From Massilia sp. erpn (GTDB lineage Bacteria; Pseudomonadota; Gammaproteobacteria; Burkholderiales; Burkholderiaceae_D), in the NCBI RefSeq assembly GCF_024400215.1, contig NZ_CP053748.1:4030001-4094000 (forward strand): DNA of 64,000 bases, read 5' to 3'. Positions 35,432 to 43,734 of the stretch are shown piece after piece. The translations under genes and the position numbers were made by a program. Within the stretch, counting starts at the first letter, position 1. Every line of letters starts with the position of its first letter. The notes under the pieces were generated by a model. The model saw only the letters and a list, made by a program, of their open reading frames with translations. It had not been told where the DNA came from and made no database searches.

Positions 35432-35677
35432 TCATGGTTCGATGATCTGGACGGATGGCGAATAGACTAGCGCCTCGTCAATGAATAATCGCAATGCCAC
35501 AGATGCAACATCCCGGCTCACCAGGTGATCGATAAAATAGAATCCGTCTGGTTCAAGCGCATAGTTGTAAATCTCAACCATGGATGAGCGATCAATTGGA
35601 CTCGGCAACTTCTTAAGCAATGCCGACGGATTAAAATCGCCCGGCACCGCAAACTTGATTTTGTATTCAATTCCCAT
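35432..35677 (-). CDS. Hypothetical protein, 81 aa
   Basis: A short unrecognised protein with lower GC than its surroundings. It opens with a beta-strand-like segment (MGIEYKIKFAVPG), then a helix-like ALLKKLPS, and ends in strands (EALVYSPSVQIIEP), a plausible small alpha/beta domain. No signal peptide, metal motif or membrane segment is visible. The upstream ribosome site is weak (GAAAG). It stands alone between the DUF4132 promoter region and the AraC gene, in about 560 bp that otherwise contain no gene. It could be an immunity-like or orphan accessory protein; this is a guess. Confidence 0.5.
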   Translation of the reverse strand: MGIEYKIKFAVPGDFNPSALLKKLPSPIDRSSMVEIYNYALEPDGFYFIDHLVSRDVASVALRLFIDEALVYSPSVQIIEP

Positions 35678-35758
35678 AAACGATGGTCTTTCTGATCATG
35701 CAAAACAATCTACGAAGCCACTCCTGGCCGATTAAATAGTTAATTTACTGCAATATTT

Positions 35759-36538
35759 CTAGTTCCGCGCCGAGCTGTAGTGGCTGGGGGCATCACCAAG
35801 AACCTTCTTGAATACCGTGGCGAACGCACTCGGACTGCTGTAGCCAAGTTCCATGGCTACGCGGGTGACAGGCTCGCCGTTTCCCAATCTGACCACGGCT
35901 GCCAGCAGGCATGCCTGCTGGCGCCATTCCAGATAGCTGATGCCGGTATGCTGCCGGAACTGGCGGGTGAAGGTGCGCCGGCTCATGCCCGCATGCTGCG
36001 CCATATCGTCCACGCTCGCCCCCAGCGACGGGGCGGCCATGAAGGCGCGGCAGGCCCGGGCAAGCCGCGGTTCGGCGGGCAAGGGCGCATTCAGCGACAG
36101 CATCGGCATGCTGGCGATTTCGTGCAATAGAAGGCCCATCAGGCAGGCATCGCGGCCGTGGGCGGCATAACGGATCGGTACATCCACGGCTTTTTCCAGC
36201 AACTGCCTCAGGAAAGACGATACGCCATAGACCTGGCAATGCGCGGCCAGGCCCAGGCGCTGCGCCGCCTGCGGGCGGATGTAGGCATTGAGCATGGTGA
36301 CCGGGCCGCGCATCTGCATGGCGTGCGCCAGCCGCGCCGGAACCCAGATCGCGCGCTGCGGCGGAACGGCCCAATTGCCATCCTCCGTTTCCACCGTGAT
36401 GACGCCGCGCGCGGCATAGGCGAACTGGCCCCGGCCATGACTATGCAGCGGGAAAACATCGCCATCGGCGTAATGGCGCGTGGTGACGACCACATCGCGC
36501 GGTGTATTAGCGTAAAGATCCGGAGCCTGTTTCTGCAT
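35759..36538 (-). CDS. AraC family regulator, cupin sensor type
   Basis: A 259-residue regulator. The N-terminal half is a cupin-like sensor (GDVFPLHSHGRGQFAYAARG near 26-45), and the C-terminal half holds two helix-turn-helix motifs: SVDDMAQHAGMSRRTFTRQF near 175-194 and VTRVAMELGYSSPSAFATVF near 222-241. This architecture is common in regulators of neighbouring exporters. It is divergent from an EamA transporter gene, 112 bp away, which is the likely target. The ligand is unknown. Confidence 0.9.
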   Translation of the reverse strand: MQKQAPDLYANTPRDVVVTTRHYADGDVFPLHSHGRGQFAYAARGVITVETEDGNWAVPPQRAIWVPARLAHAMQMRGPVTMLNAYIRPQAAQRLGLAAHCQVYGVSSFLRQLLEKAVDVPIRYAAHGRDACLMGLLLHEIASMPMLSLNAPLPAEPRLARACRAFMAAPSLGASVDDMAQHAGMSRRTFTRQFRQHTGISYLEWRQQACLLAAVVRLGNGEPVTRVAMELGYSSPSAFATVFKKVLGDAPSHYSSARN

Positions 36539-36650
36539 GGCCCGATTTTAATGGTAAATGACCTTGAATTGAAAGCAGGCCAAATCCCATCGTGGCATAT
36601 TCCTGCGCTCAAACGCCTCTTTCACCACGATTGCAGAAAGCACACCGAGC

Positions 36651-37529
36651 ATGCAGAGAAAACATCTGATCCTGGCCGTCCTTGTGACGGCCGTTTGGGG
36701 ATTGAACTTCCCCATCACCAAGCTGGGGCTGGCGCATATCGATCCGCTTTTACTGACGGCGATCCGCTTTACCCTGGCCGCCTTGCCCTGGGTCTTCTTC
36801 GTCAGACGGCCAAAGGTGGCGCTCAAATGGCTGGCACTATATGGCCTGATCTTTGGCGTGGCCATGTGGGCCTTGATCAATATCGGCATCACGCTGGGCG
36901 TCCCGCCGGGCAGCGCCGCCTTGCTGATACAGTTCAGCGCCTTCTTTACCCTTGGCTGGGGTGTGCTGCTGTTCCGCGAAAGCCTGACCCTGCCGCAGCT
37001 GGCCGGCATGGCCTTGGCCCTGCTTGGCCTGCTCGGCATCGTGCTCGACAGCCCCGGCAAGGCGAGCACGCTGGGACTGGCGCTGGTGCTGGTCAGCGCG
37101 CTGGCCTGGAGCGTGGGCAACGTTGTCATCAAGCTGTCCAAGGTCCAGGAAATCTTCGCTTTCGTGGTCTGGGCCAGCCTGTTTCCGCCGCTGCCACTGT
37201 TTCTGTTGACCTGGCTGCTGCATGGCGTGGCGCCATTTAGGGGGCTGGCAGCGCAGCTGAATGCGCTATCGCTCTTTTCGCTGGCCTTCCAGGTCTATGG
37301 CGCGACGCACTTTTGCTACTGGGGATGGAACTTGCTGTTGCGCGAATACCCGGCGTCCAGGGTAGCGCCCTTATCGCTGCTGATACCGGTGTTCGGCATG
37401 GCCAGTTCCGTTGTCATTGTCCATCAGACTCCTGGCGTATTGGTCTGCCTTTCCATGGCCTTGATCCTGGCCGCGCTGGCGGTCGGCTTGCGCAAGGGGC
37501 GGCCCGTGTTTGCCAGAACGGAGGCCTGA
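36651..37529 (+). CDS. EamA-family (DMT) transporter
   Basis: A 292-residue inner membrane protein with two five-helix EamA repeats, about 5-135 and 148-285. The start MQRKHLILAVLVTAVWGLNFPITKLGL is typical of the E. coli EamA (YdeD) group, which exports O-acetylserine and cysteine pathway metabolites. The start ATG follows a weak GAAAG site. It is divergent from the AraC gene and ends at a bidirectional terminator facing the APC permease. It is not closely similar by eye to the EamA copy at 19352. Confidence 0.9.
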   Translation: MQRKHLILAVLVTAVWGLNFPITKLGLAHIDPLLLTAIRFTLAALPWVFFVRRPKVALKWLALYGLIFGVAMWALINIGITLGVPPGSAALLIQFSAFFTLGWGVLLFRESLTLPQLAGMALALLGLLGIVLDSPGKASTLGLALVLVSALAWSVGNVVIKLSKVQEIFAFVVWASLFPPLPLFLLTWLLHGVAPFRGLAAQLNALSLFSLAFQVYGATHFCYWGWNLLLREYPASRVAPLSLLIPVFGMASSVVIVHQTPGVLVCLSMALILAALAVGLRKGRPVFARTEA

Positions 37530-37531
37530 AA

Positions 37532-37565
37532 CGCAAAAGCCCACGCCGAGGCGTGGGCTTTTGCG
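37532..37565. terminator. Bidirectional terminator between EamA and APC genes
   Basis: CGCAAAAGCCCACGCC (37532-37547) and GGCGTGGGCTTTTGCG (37550-37565) are perfect 16-base arms. The A-rich and T-rich ends let it stop both converging transcripts. It starts two bases after the EamA stop codon and ends 24 bp before the permease stop. Confidence 0.92.
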
Positions 37566-37588
37566 GCGGCGAGGAACTCAGGCCGTCA

Positions 37589-38983
37589 TCAAGCCTTGTT
37601 CAGCAGCGAGCGGTGGCGCGCGTAGCCGAAGTAGACCACCAGGCCGATTGCCAGCCAGATGCCGAAGGCGATCCAGGTGGTCAGGCTCAGGTAGGCCATC
37701 AGTACGAAGCAGAAGGCCACGGCCAGCAGCGGGATCACGGGCACGGCCGGGCAGCGGAAGCCGCGCTTCAGGTCGGGACGCTTCTTGCGCAGTACGATCA
37801 CGGCGATCGACACCAGGCTGAAAGCAGCCAGGGTGCCGATATTGATCAGCTCACTAAGCACATTCAGCGGCACCACGGCGGCGATCAGGCCGAAGATGAT
37901 GCCCACCACCCAGGTGGCGAAGTAGGGCGTGCTGTGCTTCGGATGGATGGAGGACAGCTTGCGCGGCAGCAGGCCGTCGCGCGACATGGCGAAGATGATG
38001 CGGGTCTGGCCGTAAGCCATCACCAGGATCACGGTGGTCATGCCCAGGATCGCGCCCAGGTCGACGAAGCCGGCCACCCAGTTTTCGCCCGCATATTTCA
38101 GGGCCAGGGAGACCGGATGGTCGATGCCGAGGAATTTCTGGTAAGGCACGATGCCGGTCATGATGGCCGACACGATCACGTACAGTATGGTGCAGGCGCC
38201 CAGCGAACCGATGATGCCGATCGGCAGATCGCGTTCCGGACGCTTCACCTCCTCGGCCGCCGAGGTCACGGCGTCGAAGCCGATAAAGGCGAAGAAGACG
38301 ACGGCTGCGGCGCTCAGCACGCCGGTATAGCCGAAGGGCATGAAGGGCTGCCAGTTGGCCGGCTGCACATGGCGCGCGCCGACCACGATGAACAGCAGCA
38401 CCACGCCGATCTTGATCGCCACCATGACGTTGTTCATGCGCGCCGATTCGCGGATGCCCCAGGACAGCATGGCCGTCAGCACCATCATGATGAGGAAGGC
38501 GGGCAGGTTGAACAGGGTATGCACGCCAGGCACGGAGCCTGGCGCGGCTGTCAACTCGGGCGGCAGGTGCAGGCCGAAGCCGGCGATCAGGGACTGGAAG
38601 TAGCCCGACCAGCCGACCGACACGGCCGACGTGGCAAGGCCGTATTCGAGCATCAGATCCCAGCCGATCATCCAGGCCACCAGTTCGCCCATGGTGGCAT
38701 AGCTATAGGTGTAAATCGAACCGGCCACCGGCACGCTGGAAGCGAATTCCGCGTAGCACAGGGCGGCAAAGCCGCAGGCGAGGGCGGCGACGATGAAGGA
38801 AATGGTCAGGGCAGGGCCAGCCGTCAGGGCGCCGGTGCCGGTCAGTACGAAAATCCCTGTACCGACAATGGCGCCGATGCCCATCAAAATCAGGTCCATG
38901 GGACCGAGCACTTTTTTCAAGCCGCCAGGATGGCGGCTTGCCGCGACCATCTCGTCTAGGTTCTTCGTTCTGAAAATACTCAC
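37589..38983 (-). CDS. APC family amino acid permease (cationic amino acid type)
   Basis: A 464-residue transporter with about twelve membrane helices. The first helix carries the APC substrate signature MGIGAIVGTGIFVLTG, and FFAFIGFDAVTSAAEEVKRPERDLP in the middle is the hallmark of the CAT (cationic amino acid transporter) branch. The start is GTG at 38983 (SIFRTKNLDEMV) with GGAGAG upstream. The substrate is probably a basic or small neutral amino acid. No obvious functional link to its neighbours is seen. Confidence 0.93.
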   Translation of the reverse strand: MSIFRTKNLDEMVAASRHPGGLKKVLGPMDLILMGIGAIVGTGIFVLTGTGALTAGPALTISFIVAALACGFAALCYAEFASSVPVAGSIYTYSYATMGELVAWMIGWDLMLEYGLATSAVSVGWSGYFQSLIAGFGLHLPPELTAAPGSVPGVHTLFNLPAFLIMMVLTAMLSWGIRESARMNNVMVAIKIGVVLLFIVVGARHVQPANWQPFMPFGYTGVLSAAAVVFFAFIGFDAVTSAAEEVKRPERDLPIGIIGSLGACTILYVIVSAIMTGIVPYQKFLGIDHPVSLALKYAGENWVAGFVDLGAILGMTTVILVMAYGQTRIIFAMSRDGLLPRKLSSIHPKHSTPYFATWVVGIIFGLIAAVVPLNVLSELINIGTLAAFSLVSIAVIVLRKKRPDLKRGFRCPAVPVIPLLAVAFCFVLMAYLSLTTWIAFGIWLAIGLVVYFGYARHRSLLNKA

Positions 38984-39379
38984 TGGTTTCTCTCCGTTCT
39001 ATTCAGGCGTGAAGTTTGGTTTTTATTGTTCCTCGGCAATAACGCAGGGCCGGGCAGCCGGAAGGCTGCCGAATACTAGCATACGGGATGGGGGATGCAG
39101 ACCACTTCTGTACGGTGGCGAGCGCTTTTGCAGAGGCAATATTGCTAATTTTCCACACCTGTCTATTTCTTAAAAACATGTCATTTACAGAACACGGTTT
39201 ATCCCTTAGGAAACACCTTTTCAGTTCTGTAAGACCATGGAAATATCTTGTAACAATCTTGTTTATTTTCTATTGAAAAACAATACCAATTTGAGTCCAC
39301 TTAAGCTAGTATTGAGGCCAGTTTAAGACCAGAAGGCAACAGACCTGCGCCGTTCAACAATATCCTTGAGGTGGACGAG
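38984..39379. other. Divergent upstream region of the permease and the MFS operon
   Basis: About 395 bp without a gene. The half near the MFS gene (from about 39120) is AT-rich for this genome and contains several A/T runs, such as TTGTTTATTTTCTATTG, where the operon promoter probably lies; no single -35/-10 pair is convincing. The half near the permease has a 7-bp hairpin with a GGAA loop (39053-39070) that would be in its leader RNA, without a T run. Confidence 0.5.
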
Positions 39380-40588
39380 ATGTTTGAAAAGAGAAGGCCG
39401 CTCCTGTATTTCTCCCTGTTTTTCATCCTGTACGAGCTGACGATCTATCTATCCAACGATATGATCATGCCGGCCATGCTGCAGGTGGTGAAGGACTACC
39501 AGGGCGCGCCGCGTCATATCGCGCTTTCGCTCAGCCTGTACATCCTGGGCGGCGCCAGCCTGCAGCTTTTCCTCGGGCCGATCGCCGACCGCGTCGGCAA
39601 GCGCAAGGTCATGCTGACCGGGAATGCCTTATTTGCCCTGGCCACGCTGGCTATTCCATTCACGCATACCATCGGCGAATTCCTGGCCGCGCGCTTCTTC
39701 CAGGGCATGGGTACCTGCTTCATTTTCATCGGCTACGCCATGATCCACGAGCTGTTCGAGGACAAGGAAGCGGTCAAGCTGACCGCCATCCTGTCCAATA
39801 CCGGCATCTTCGCGCCCCTGATCGGACCCGTGGTGGGCAGCGGCATCATCAGCGTCCTGCACTGGAAATACATCTTCCTGATCTCGCTGGCGCTGGCCGT
39901 CGTCACCTGGCTGGGCCTCTACCGCACCATGCCGGCTGGGCAGATCGAGGCCCCGCGCTTCGACTTCGCCGCCGTGCGGCGCAGCTATCTGAACATCTTC
40001 CGCAACCGCCAGTTCATGTTCGGCATCTTCATCGCCGGCATCGCCATCACGCCGCTGACGGCCTGGATCGGCCTGTCGCCGGCCATTGTGCTGGGTCATA
40101 TGCATGAATCCTACGGCACGTACATCGCCTATCAGTGCGTGATCTTCTCCGGCTTCATCCTCAGCACGGTGATGATCCAGAAGCTGGACAAGAACTTCTC
40201 GATGAGCCGACTGATCCGCCAGGGCGGGGCGCTGGCGCTGTTCGGTTTTCTCGGCGCGGGATTGGCGCGCGAGAACGGCCTGCTGTTCATCGCCTGCATG
40301 TTCGTCTTCTCGGCCGGCTTCGGCCTGTTCAACGGCGCCTTGATCCGCATCTCGCTGACAGCCACCGGCGAGTCCATGAGCCTGACCTCGTCGGCCATGA
40401 GCCTGTTGTACTGCATCTATATCTCGGCCGGGCTGGAGGTCTACAACCTGGTGTGCGAGAAGTTCAATTACTCGTTGTCCTCCTATGCGCTGTTCAATGT
40501 GCCGCTGGGACTGGCCATCTATATCGGTTTGCTGTTGTTTGTAAGGAGGCATGAGGCCCGGCAGCCTGCGCCGGCTTATGCCAGTTGA
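39380..40588 (+). CDS. MdfA-like MFS multidrug/metabolite exporter
   Basis: A 402-residue major facilitator with twelve helices, first gene of a four-gene operon. The first helix reads LYELTIYLSNDMIMPAM, matching the MdfA pattern LYEFSTYIGNDMIQPGM with its Glu and Asp membrane charges, and the loop 2-3 signature GPIADRVGKRKVML (G-x3-D-R-x-G-R-R type) is present. Motif C lies near the fifth helix (GIFAPLIGPVVGS). The ATG at 39380 is chosen because GAGGTGG lies 5 bases before it; a GTG at 39371 is the alternative. In E. coli MdfA exports cationic and neutral drugs. In this operon it probably carries out the product of the three enzymes that follow. Confidence 0.9.
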   Translation: MFEKRRPLLYFSLFFILYELTIYLSNDMIMPAMLQVVKDYQGAPRHIALSLSLYILGGASLQLFLGPIADRVGKRKVMLTGNALFALATLAIPFTHTIGEFLAARFFQGMGTCFIFIGYAMIHELFEDKEAVKLTAILSNTGIFAPLIGPVVGSGIISVLHWKYIFLISLALAVVTWLGLYRTMPAGQIEAPRFDFAAVRRSYLNIFRNRQFMFGIFIAGIAITPLTAWIGLSPAIVLGHMHESYGTYIAYQCVIFSGFILSTVMIQKLDKNFSMSRLIRQGGALALFGFLGAGLARENGLLFIACMFVFSAGFGLFNGALIRISLTATGESMSLTSSAMSLLYCIYISAGLEVYNLVCEKFNYSLSSYALFNVPLGLAIYIGLLLFVRRHEARQPAPAYAS

Positions 40589-40630
40589 TGTGCAGTAGGC
40601 AGTGGAAGAATTGAGTGAGGCGAGAAGCGA

Positions 40631-42712
40631 ATGACAAATTTCGATCTTGAGTATGAAATTCTGATCAAAAACCTGAAGTCGGAGTTCTTGAGCTGCAAGC
40701 GCTGGGAGCTGTACTGCGCGACCAATAATATCGATATGGCGAGCGATGTCGCCTGGCTTAGGACGCAACAGGATAACTACCGCGAGCATTTGCAGGATCT
40801 GCGGCGCTTCGTGCGCTCCAATTTCCGCCTGTTCGATGCGCGCAGTATTTCCTCGCTGGCCGGTATTCCGACCCAGCTGATGGACGATGACGAGCGCTTG
40901 ATGCACCGTATCTGGATGGGCGGCCCGCTGCCCGCGATCGCCGTCAGCGCCATCGAGCAGTGGCAGGGCGCCATCGACGAGGTGGAGGCGGCCAACGCCT
41001 TCCGCTACCAGGTGGTGCTGTGGGTGTGGGATGCGGCTCAGCTGCGCGCCGATCCCCTGTTCGCGGCCGAGCCGGAAGAGACTCCTTATGCGCTGGGCAG
41101 CTACGCCATCGGTGCGCGGCGTTATCCGGTGCGCAGCCTGCGCGCCCTGGCCGCCAGCCATAGCGGCGAGCATCTCGCCTATCTGGAAGAGCTGCACGAA
41201 AAGCGCTATTACGTGAATCTGGCCGATTTCTTCCGCCTGCTGATCCTGCGCGAATACGGCGGCGTTTACCTGGACGTGGACACCATCCCGTACAAGTCGG
41301 CCACCATCTTCCTGACCAAGCCGGAAGTGCCGGACTATCTGGATTTCCGCATTGAACCGGGATCGGGCGAAATCCGCCAGTACGCCGTCAGTTGGCTGAA
41401 TCTGTTCAAGGACGAAAACGGCATGCTGGTGGCGAAGAAGGGCAATGCCTCGGTGCGCAAGATGGTGCGCGAGATGACGGCCAATTTCAGCATCATCAGC
41501 GGCAATATCCCGGACAAGGCTTCGGTACGGTCCAAGGACTACGCCTCGGCTCTGCACGACGCCACCTATGGCGTATGGCAGAAGGAGATCGGCCACGCCT
41601 TCCTCAGCTATGGCGAGATGGAGACGCACCATTCGGTGCTGTACGACGAACGCCAGGAAACCACCATCTGCGGCCTGCTCGGCATGCGCCTGGTGCTCGA
41701 TGCGATCACCTGCGCTCCCATGCCGCTCAGCGCCGAGGAGCAGGCCGGCTACGACAGCTGCATGCACGCCCTGCAGCAGCGCGACTGGATATTGGACGAT
41801 ATTCTGGAACTGGAGCAGCTGGGCCAAGTGACATATATCGAGGAAGTGCCGCGCATGGCTTACGCGCCGCAGCTGCGAGCCCAGCCCGAAAGCTGCCATT
41901 ACTATTCCTTCCTCTCGCACGACCGCAAGCTGGACAAGGTCAACACCCTGTTTTCCGCCTACCTGATGGCGAAGAATGGCGCGGCGATACGGCGCGGCGA
42001 CTTCTGGCGCGCCACGCGCGGCCAGTCGCGCCTGGGCGAGGAGGCGGTGCCCACCACCCAGCTGGCTGGCCTGCTGGCCTGCGGTGAATCCTCGGCGCGC
42101 ATCGCCACGCCCCTGCTCAAGGCCAGCAACTGCGCCAATTTCGTGCCCGGCAGCGTGGTGGCGGAAAAACACAAGAACCGCATGGCGGCCCTGCTGTTTT
42201 CCACCAGCTACCTGGAGTACTGCTCCTTCAACAATAAGTTGAACCTGCCCCTGGTCGAACTGCAAAGGCGGCAGAACATCGACCAGTACATCGAGCATGT
42301 CTACGGTATGTTCGACTATGAGCAGAACTTCACCGGCTTTTTCACCGGCGGCACCATCGCCGAATTCAACCAGGTGAAGGCCGTGTCTTACTACCGCGAT
42401 GATATGAAGCCGATGGATGACGCCTACGATGAGTTCATCAGCCGCAATTCCGACGCATCGGACTACTTCGTCGCCAGCCTGGCGCTGGAAAGCGAGTACC
42501 GCGGCAAAGGCCTGTTCAACACCATGTTCGCCGAGATCGAGCGCCTGGCGCGCGAGAAGGGCAGCCAGCGCATCATCCTCACCGTCTGGGAGCAGAGCGA
42601 GGCGCTGCGCATTTATCTGAAGAAGGGTTTCAAGGTGTGCGGCCGCTTTGAGTATGCCTACAACCTGTTCTTCGACCGTCTGAATTTCCTTGAATACGAT
42701 GTCCGCAACTGA
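40631..42712 (+). CDS. Glycosyltransferase (DXD, TcdA/TcdB or Och1-like) fused to GNAT acetyltransferase
   Basis: A 693-residue two-domain enzyme. The N-terminal glycosyltransferase has the GT-A features of the TcdA/TcdB-Och1 superfamily: HRIWMGGPLP (92-101), and LREYGGVYLDVD with the metal-binding D215-V-D217. A middle section of unknown role (about 380-540) leads into a C-terminal GNAT domain, where the acetyl-CoA loop is YRGKGLF (Arg624-Gly627), followed by LRIYLKKGFKVCG. It would transfer a sugar and acetylate an amine, possibly on the same acceptor. No signal peptide is present. It lies 42 bp after the exporter gene and 13 bp before the dioxygenase gene. I know no characterised protein with this pairing, so the acceptor is open. 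Confidence 0.78.
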   Translation: MTNFDLEYEILIKNLKSEFLSCKRWELYCATNNIDMASDVAWLRTQQDNYREHLQDLRRFVRSNFRLFDARSISSLAGIPTQLMDDDERLMHRIWMGGPLPAIAVSAIEQWQGAIDEVEAANAFRYQVVLWVWDAAQLRADPLFAAEPEETPYALGSYAIGARRYPVRSLRALAASHSGEHLAYLEELHEKRYYVNLADFFRLLILREYGGVYLDVDTIPYKSATIFLTKPEVPDYLDFRIEPGSGEIRQYAVSWLNLFKDENGMLVAKKGNASVRKMVREMTANFSIISGNIPDKASVRSKDYASALHDATYGVWQKEIGHAFLSYGEMETHHSVLYDERQETTICGLLGMRLVLDAITCAPMPLSAEEQAGYDSCMHALQQRDWILDDILELEQLGQVTYIEEVPRMAYAPQLRAQPESCHYYSFLSHDRKLDKVNTLFSAYLMAKNGAAIRRGDFWRATRGQSRLGEEAVPTTQLAGLLACGESSARIATPLLKASNCANFVPGSVVAEKHKNRMAALLFSTSYLEYCSFNNKLNLPLVELQRRQNIDQYIEHVYGMFDYEQNFTGFFTGGTIAEFNQVKAVSYYRDDMKPMDDAYDEFISRNSDASDYFVASLALESEYRGKGLFNTMFAEIERLAREKGSQRIILTVWEQSEALRIYLKKGFKVCGRFEYAYNLFFDRLNFLEYDVRN

Positions 42713-42725
42713 TACGGAGGAGCGT

Positions 42726-43688
42726 ATGAAAAGCATAGAAGAAATCAGTAAAAACAGTATCGGCGAGCGCAATCTGTCGACCATCGGCAAGCAGGTGTTT
42801 CGCTTGAACGAACGCGCCGGCGGCGAGCCGCTGCGCGTGCTGAGCGAGGCCGATTGGCGCTTCTGGCGCGAAAATGGCTATATCGTCATCAAAAGAGCGG
42901 TCGACGCCGAGCAGGCCGACCGCTTGCAGAAGCTGATGTGGGAGTTCGAGGAACTGGACCCGGCCGACCCGTCCACCTGGTATCCGCCGCTCAAATCCCA
43001 GCTGCGCAAGACGGAGCTGAGCTTTAACGCCGGCATGATCGAACTGTATAATCACCAGTATCTATGGGATGCGCGCCAGACCCCGCGCGTGCACCAGGCC
43101 TTTGCCGATGTGTGGGGAACCGAGAAGCTGTGGGTTTCCATCGACCGCATGAATTTCAACCTGCCGCCCGAACCGGGCTTCGTCTTCAAGAGCTTTATGC
43201 ACTGGGATTACGACCCCGATACCGACCCGCAGAATGTGCAGGGCGTGCTGGCCGTGAACGACCAGCTGGACGAGGACGTGGGTGGTTTTGTCTGCGTGCC
43301 GGAGCTGTACCGCAACTACGCCGAATGGCGGCGCGAGCAGCCCGACAACTGGGACTGGTATCGCCCCGATGTCAGCCAATTCCAGTTCGTGAATGTGTAC
43401 CTGGAGAAGGGCGATCTGCTGATTTTCAACAGCAAGCTATGCCACGGCATCCGACAGAACAAGTCCAAGGACAAGGTGCGGCTGGCGCAATACATCTCCA
43501 TGATGCCGGCGCAGGAAGACAACCCGGCCTTGCGCGACTGGCGCATCCGCTCCTGGAGCGAGCGCCTGGCGCCGGAAGGCTACAGCCTGCATGGCGACCC
43601 GCGCAACTGGGAGCAAACCAAGTACCGGCGCGCGGTCCTGACATCGCTGGGCGAAAAACTGCTGGGACTCAGTCCCTGGCAAGCGTAG
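42726..43688 (+). CDS. Phytanoyl-CoA dioxygenase-family Fe(II)/2OG oxygenase
   Basis: A 320-residue PhyH-type dioxygenase. The iron triad is H159-x-D161 (FMHWDYDPDT) and His240 (SKLCHGIRQN); Arg252 is placed to bind 2-oxoglutarate. The ATG at 42726 is chosen over one at 42690 because GGAGGAG lies just before it and the earlier start would overlap the glycosyltransferase. PhyH oxygenases in small operons usually hydroxylate or epimerise a natural product. Here it likely modifies the sugar or aglycone made by the fusion enzyme upstream. Confidence 0.9.
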   Translation: MKSIEEISKNSIGERNLSTIGKQVFRLNERAGGEPLRVLSEADWRFWRENGYIVIKRAVDAEQADRLQKLMWEFEELDPADPSTWYPPLKSQLRKTELSFNAGMIELYNHQYLWDARQTPRVHQAFADVWGTEKLWVSIDRMNFNLPPEPGFVFKSFMHWDYDPDTDPQNVQGVLAVNDQLDEDVGGFVCVPELYRNYAEWRREQPDNWDWYRPDVSQFQFVNVYLEKGDLLIFNSKLCHGIRQNKSKDKVRLAQYISMMPAQEDNPALRDWRIRSWSERLAPEGYSLHGDPRNWEQTKYRRAVLTSLGEKLLGLSPWQA

Positions 43689-43734
43689 GACAAAATTCAG
43701 TAAACATAGTGGGACAAACCGGAGGAAAGAAAGA

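Noticed and set aside
39053..39070. Hairpin with GGAA loop upstream of the APC permease
   Set aside because: Only 7 bp of stem and no T run; not called as a terminator or attenuator.
39629..42790. 1053-codon minus-strand frame over the MFS and glycosyltransferase genes
   Set aside because: Shadow frame of two well supported plus-strand genes; no motifs.
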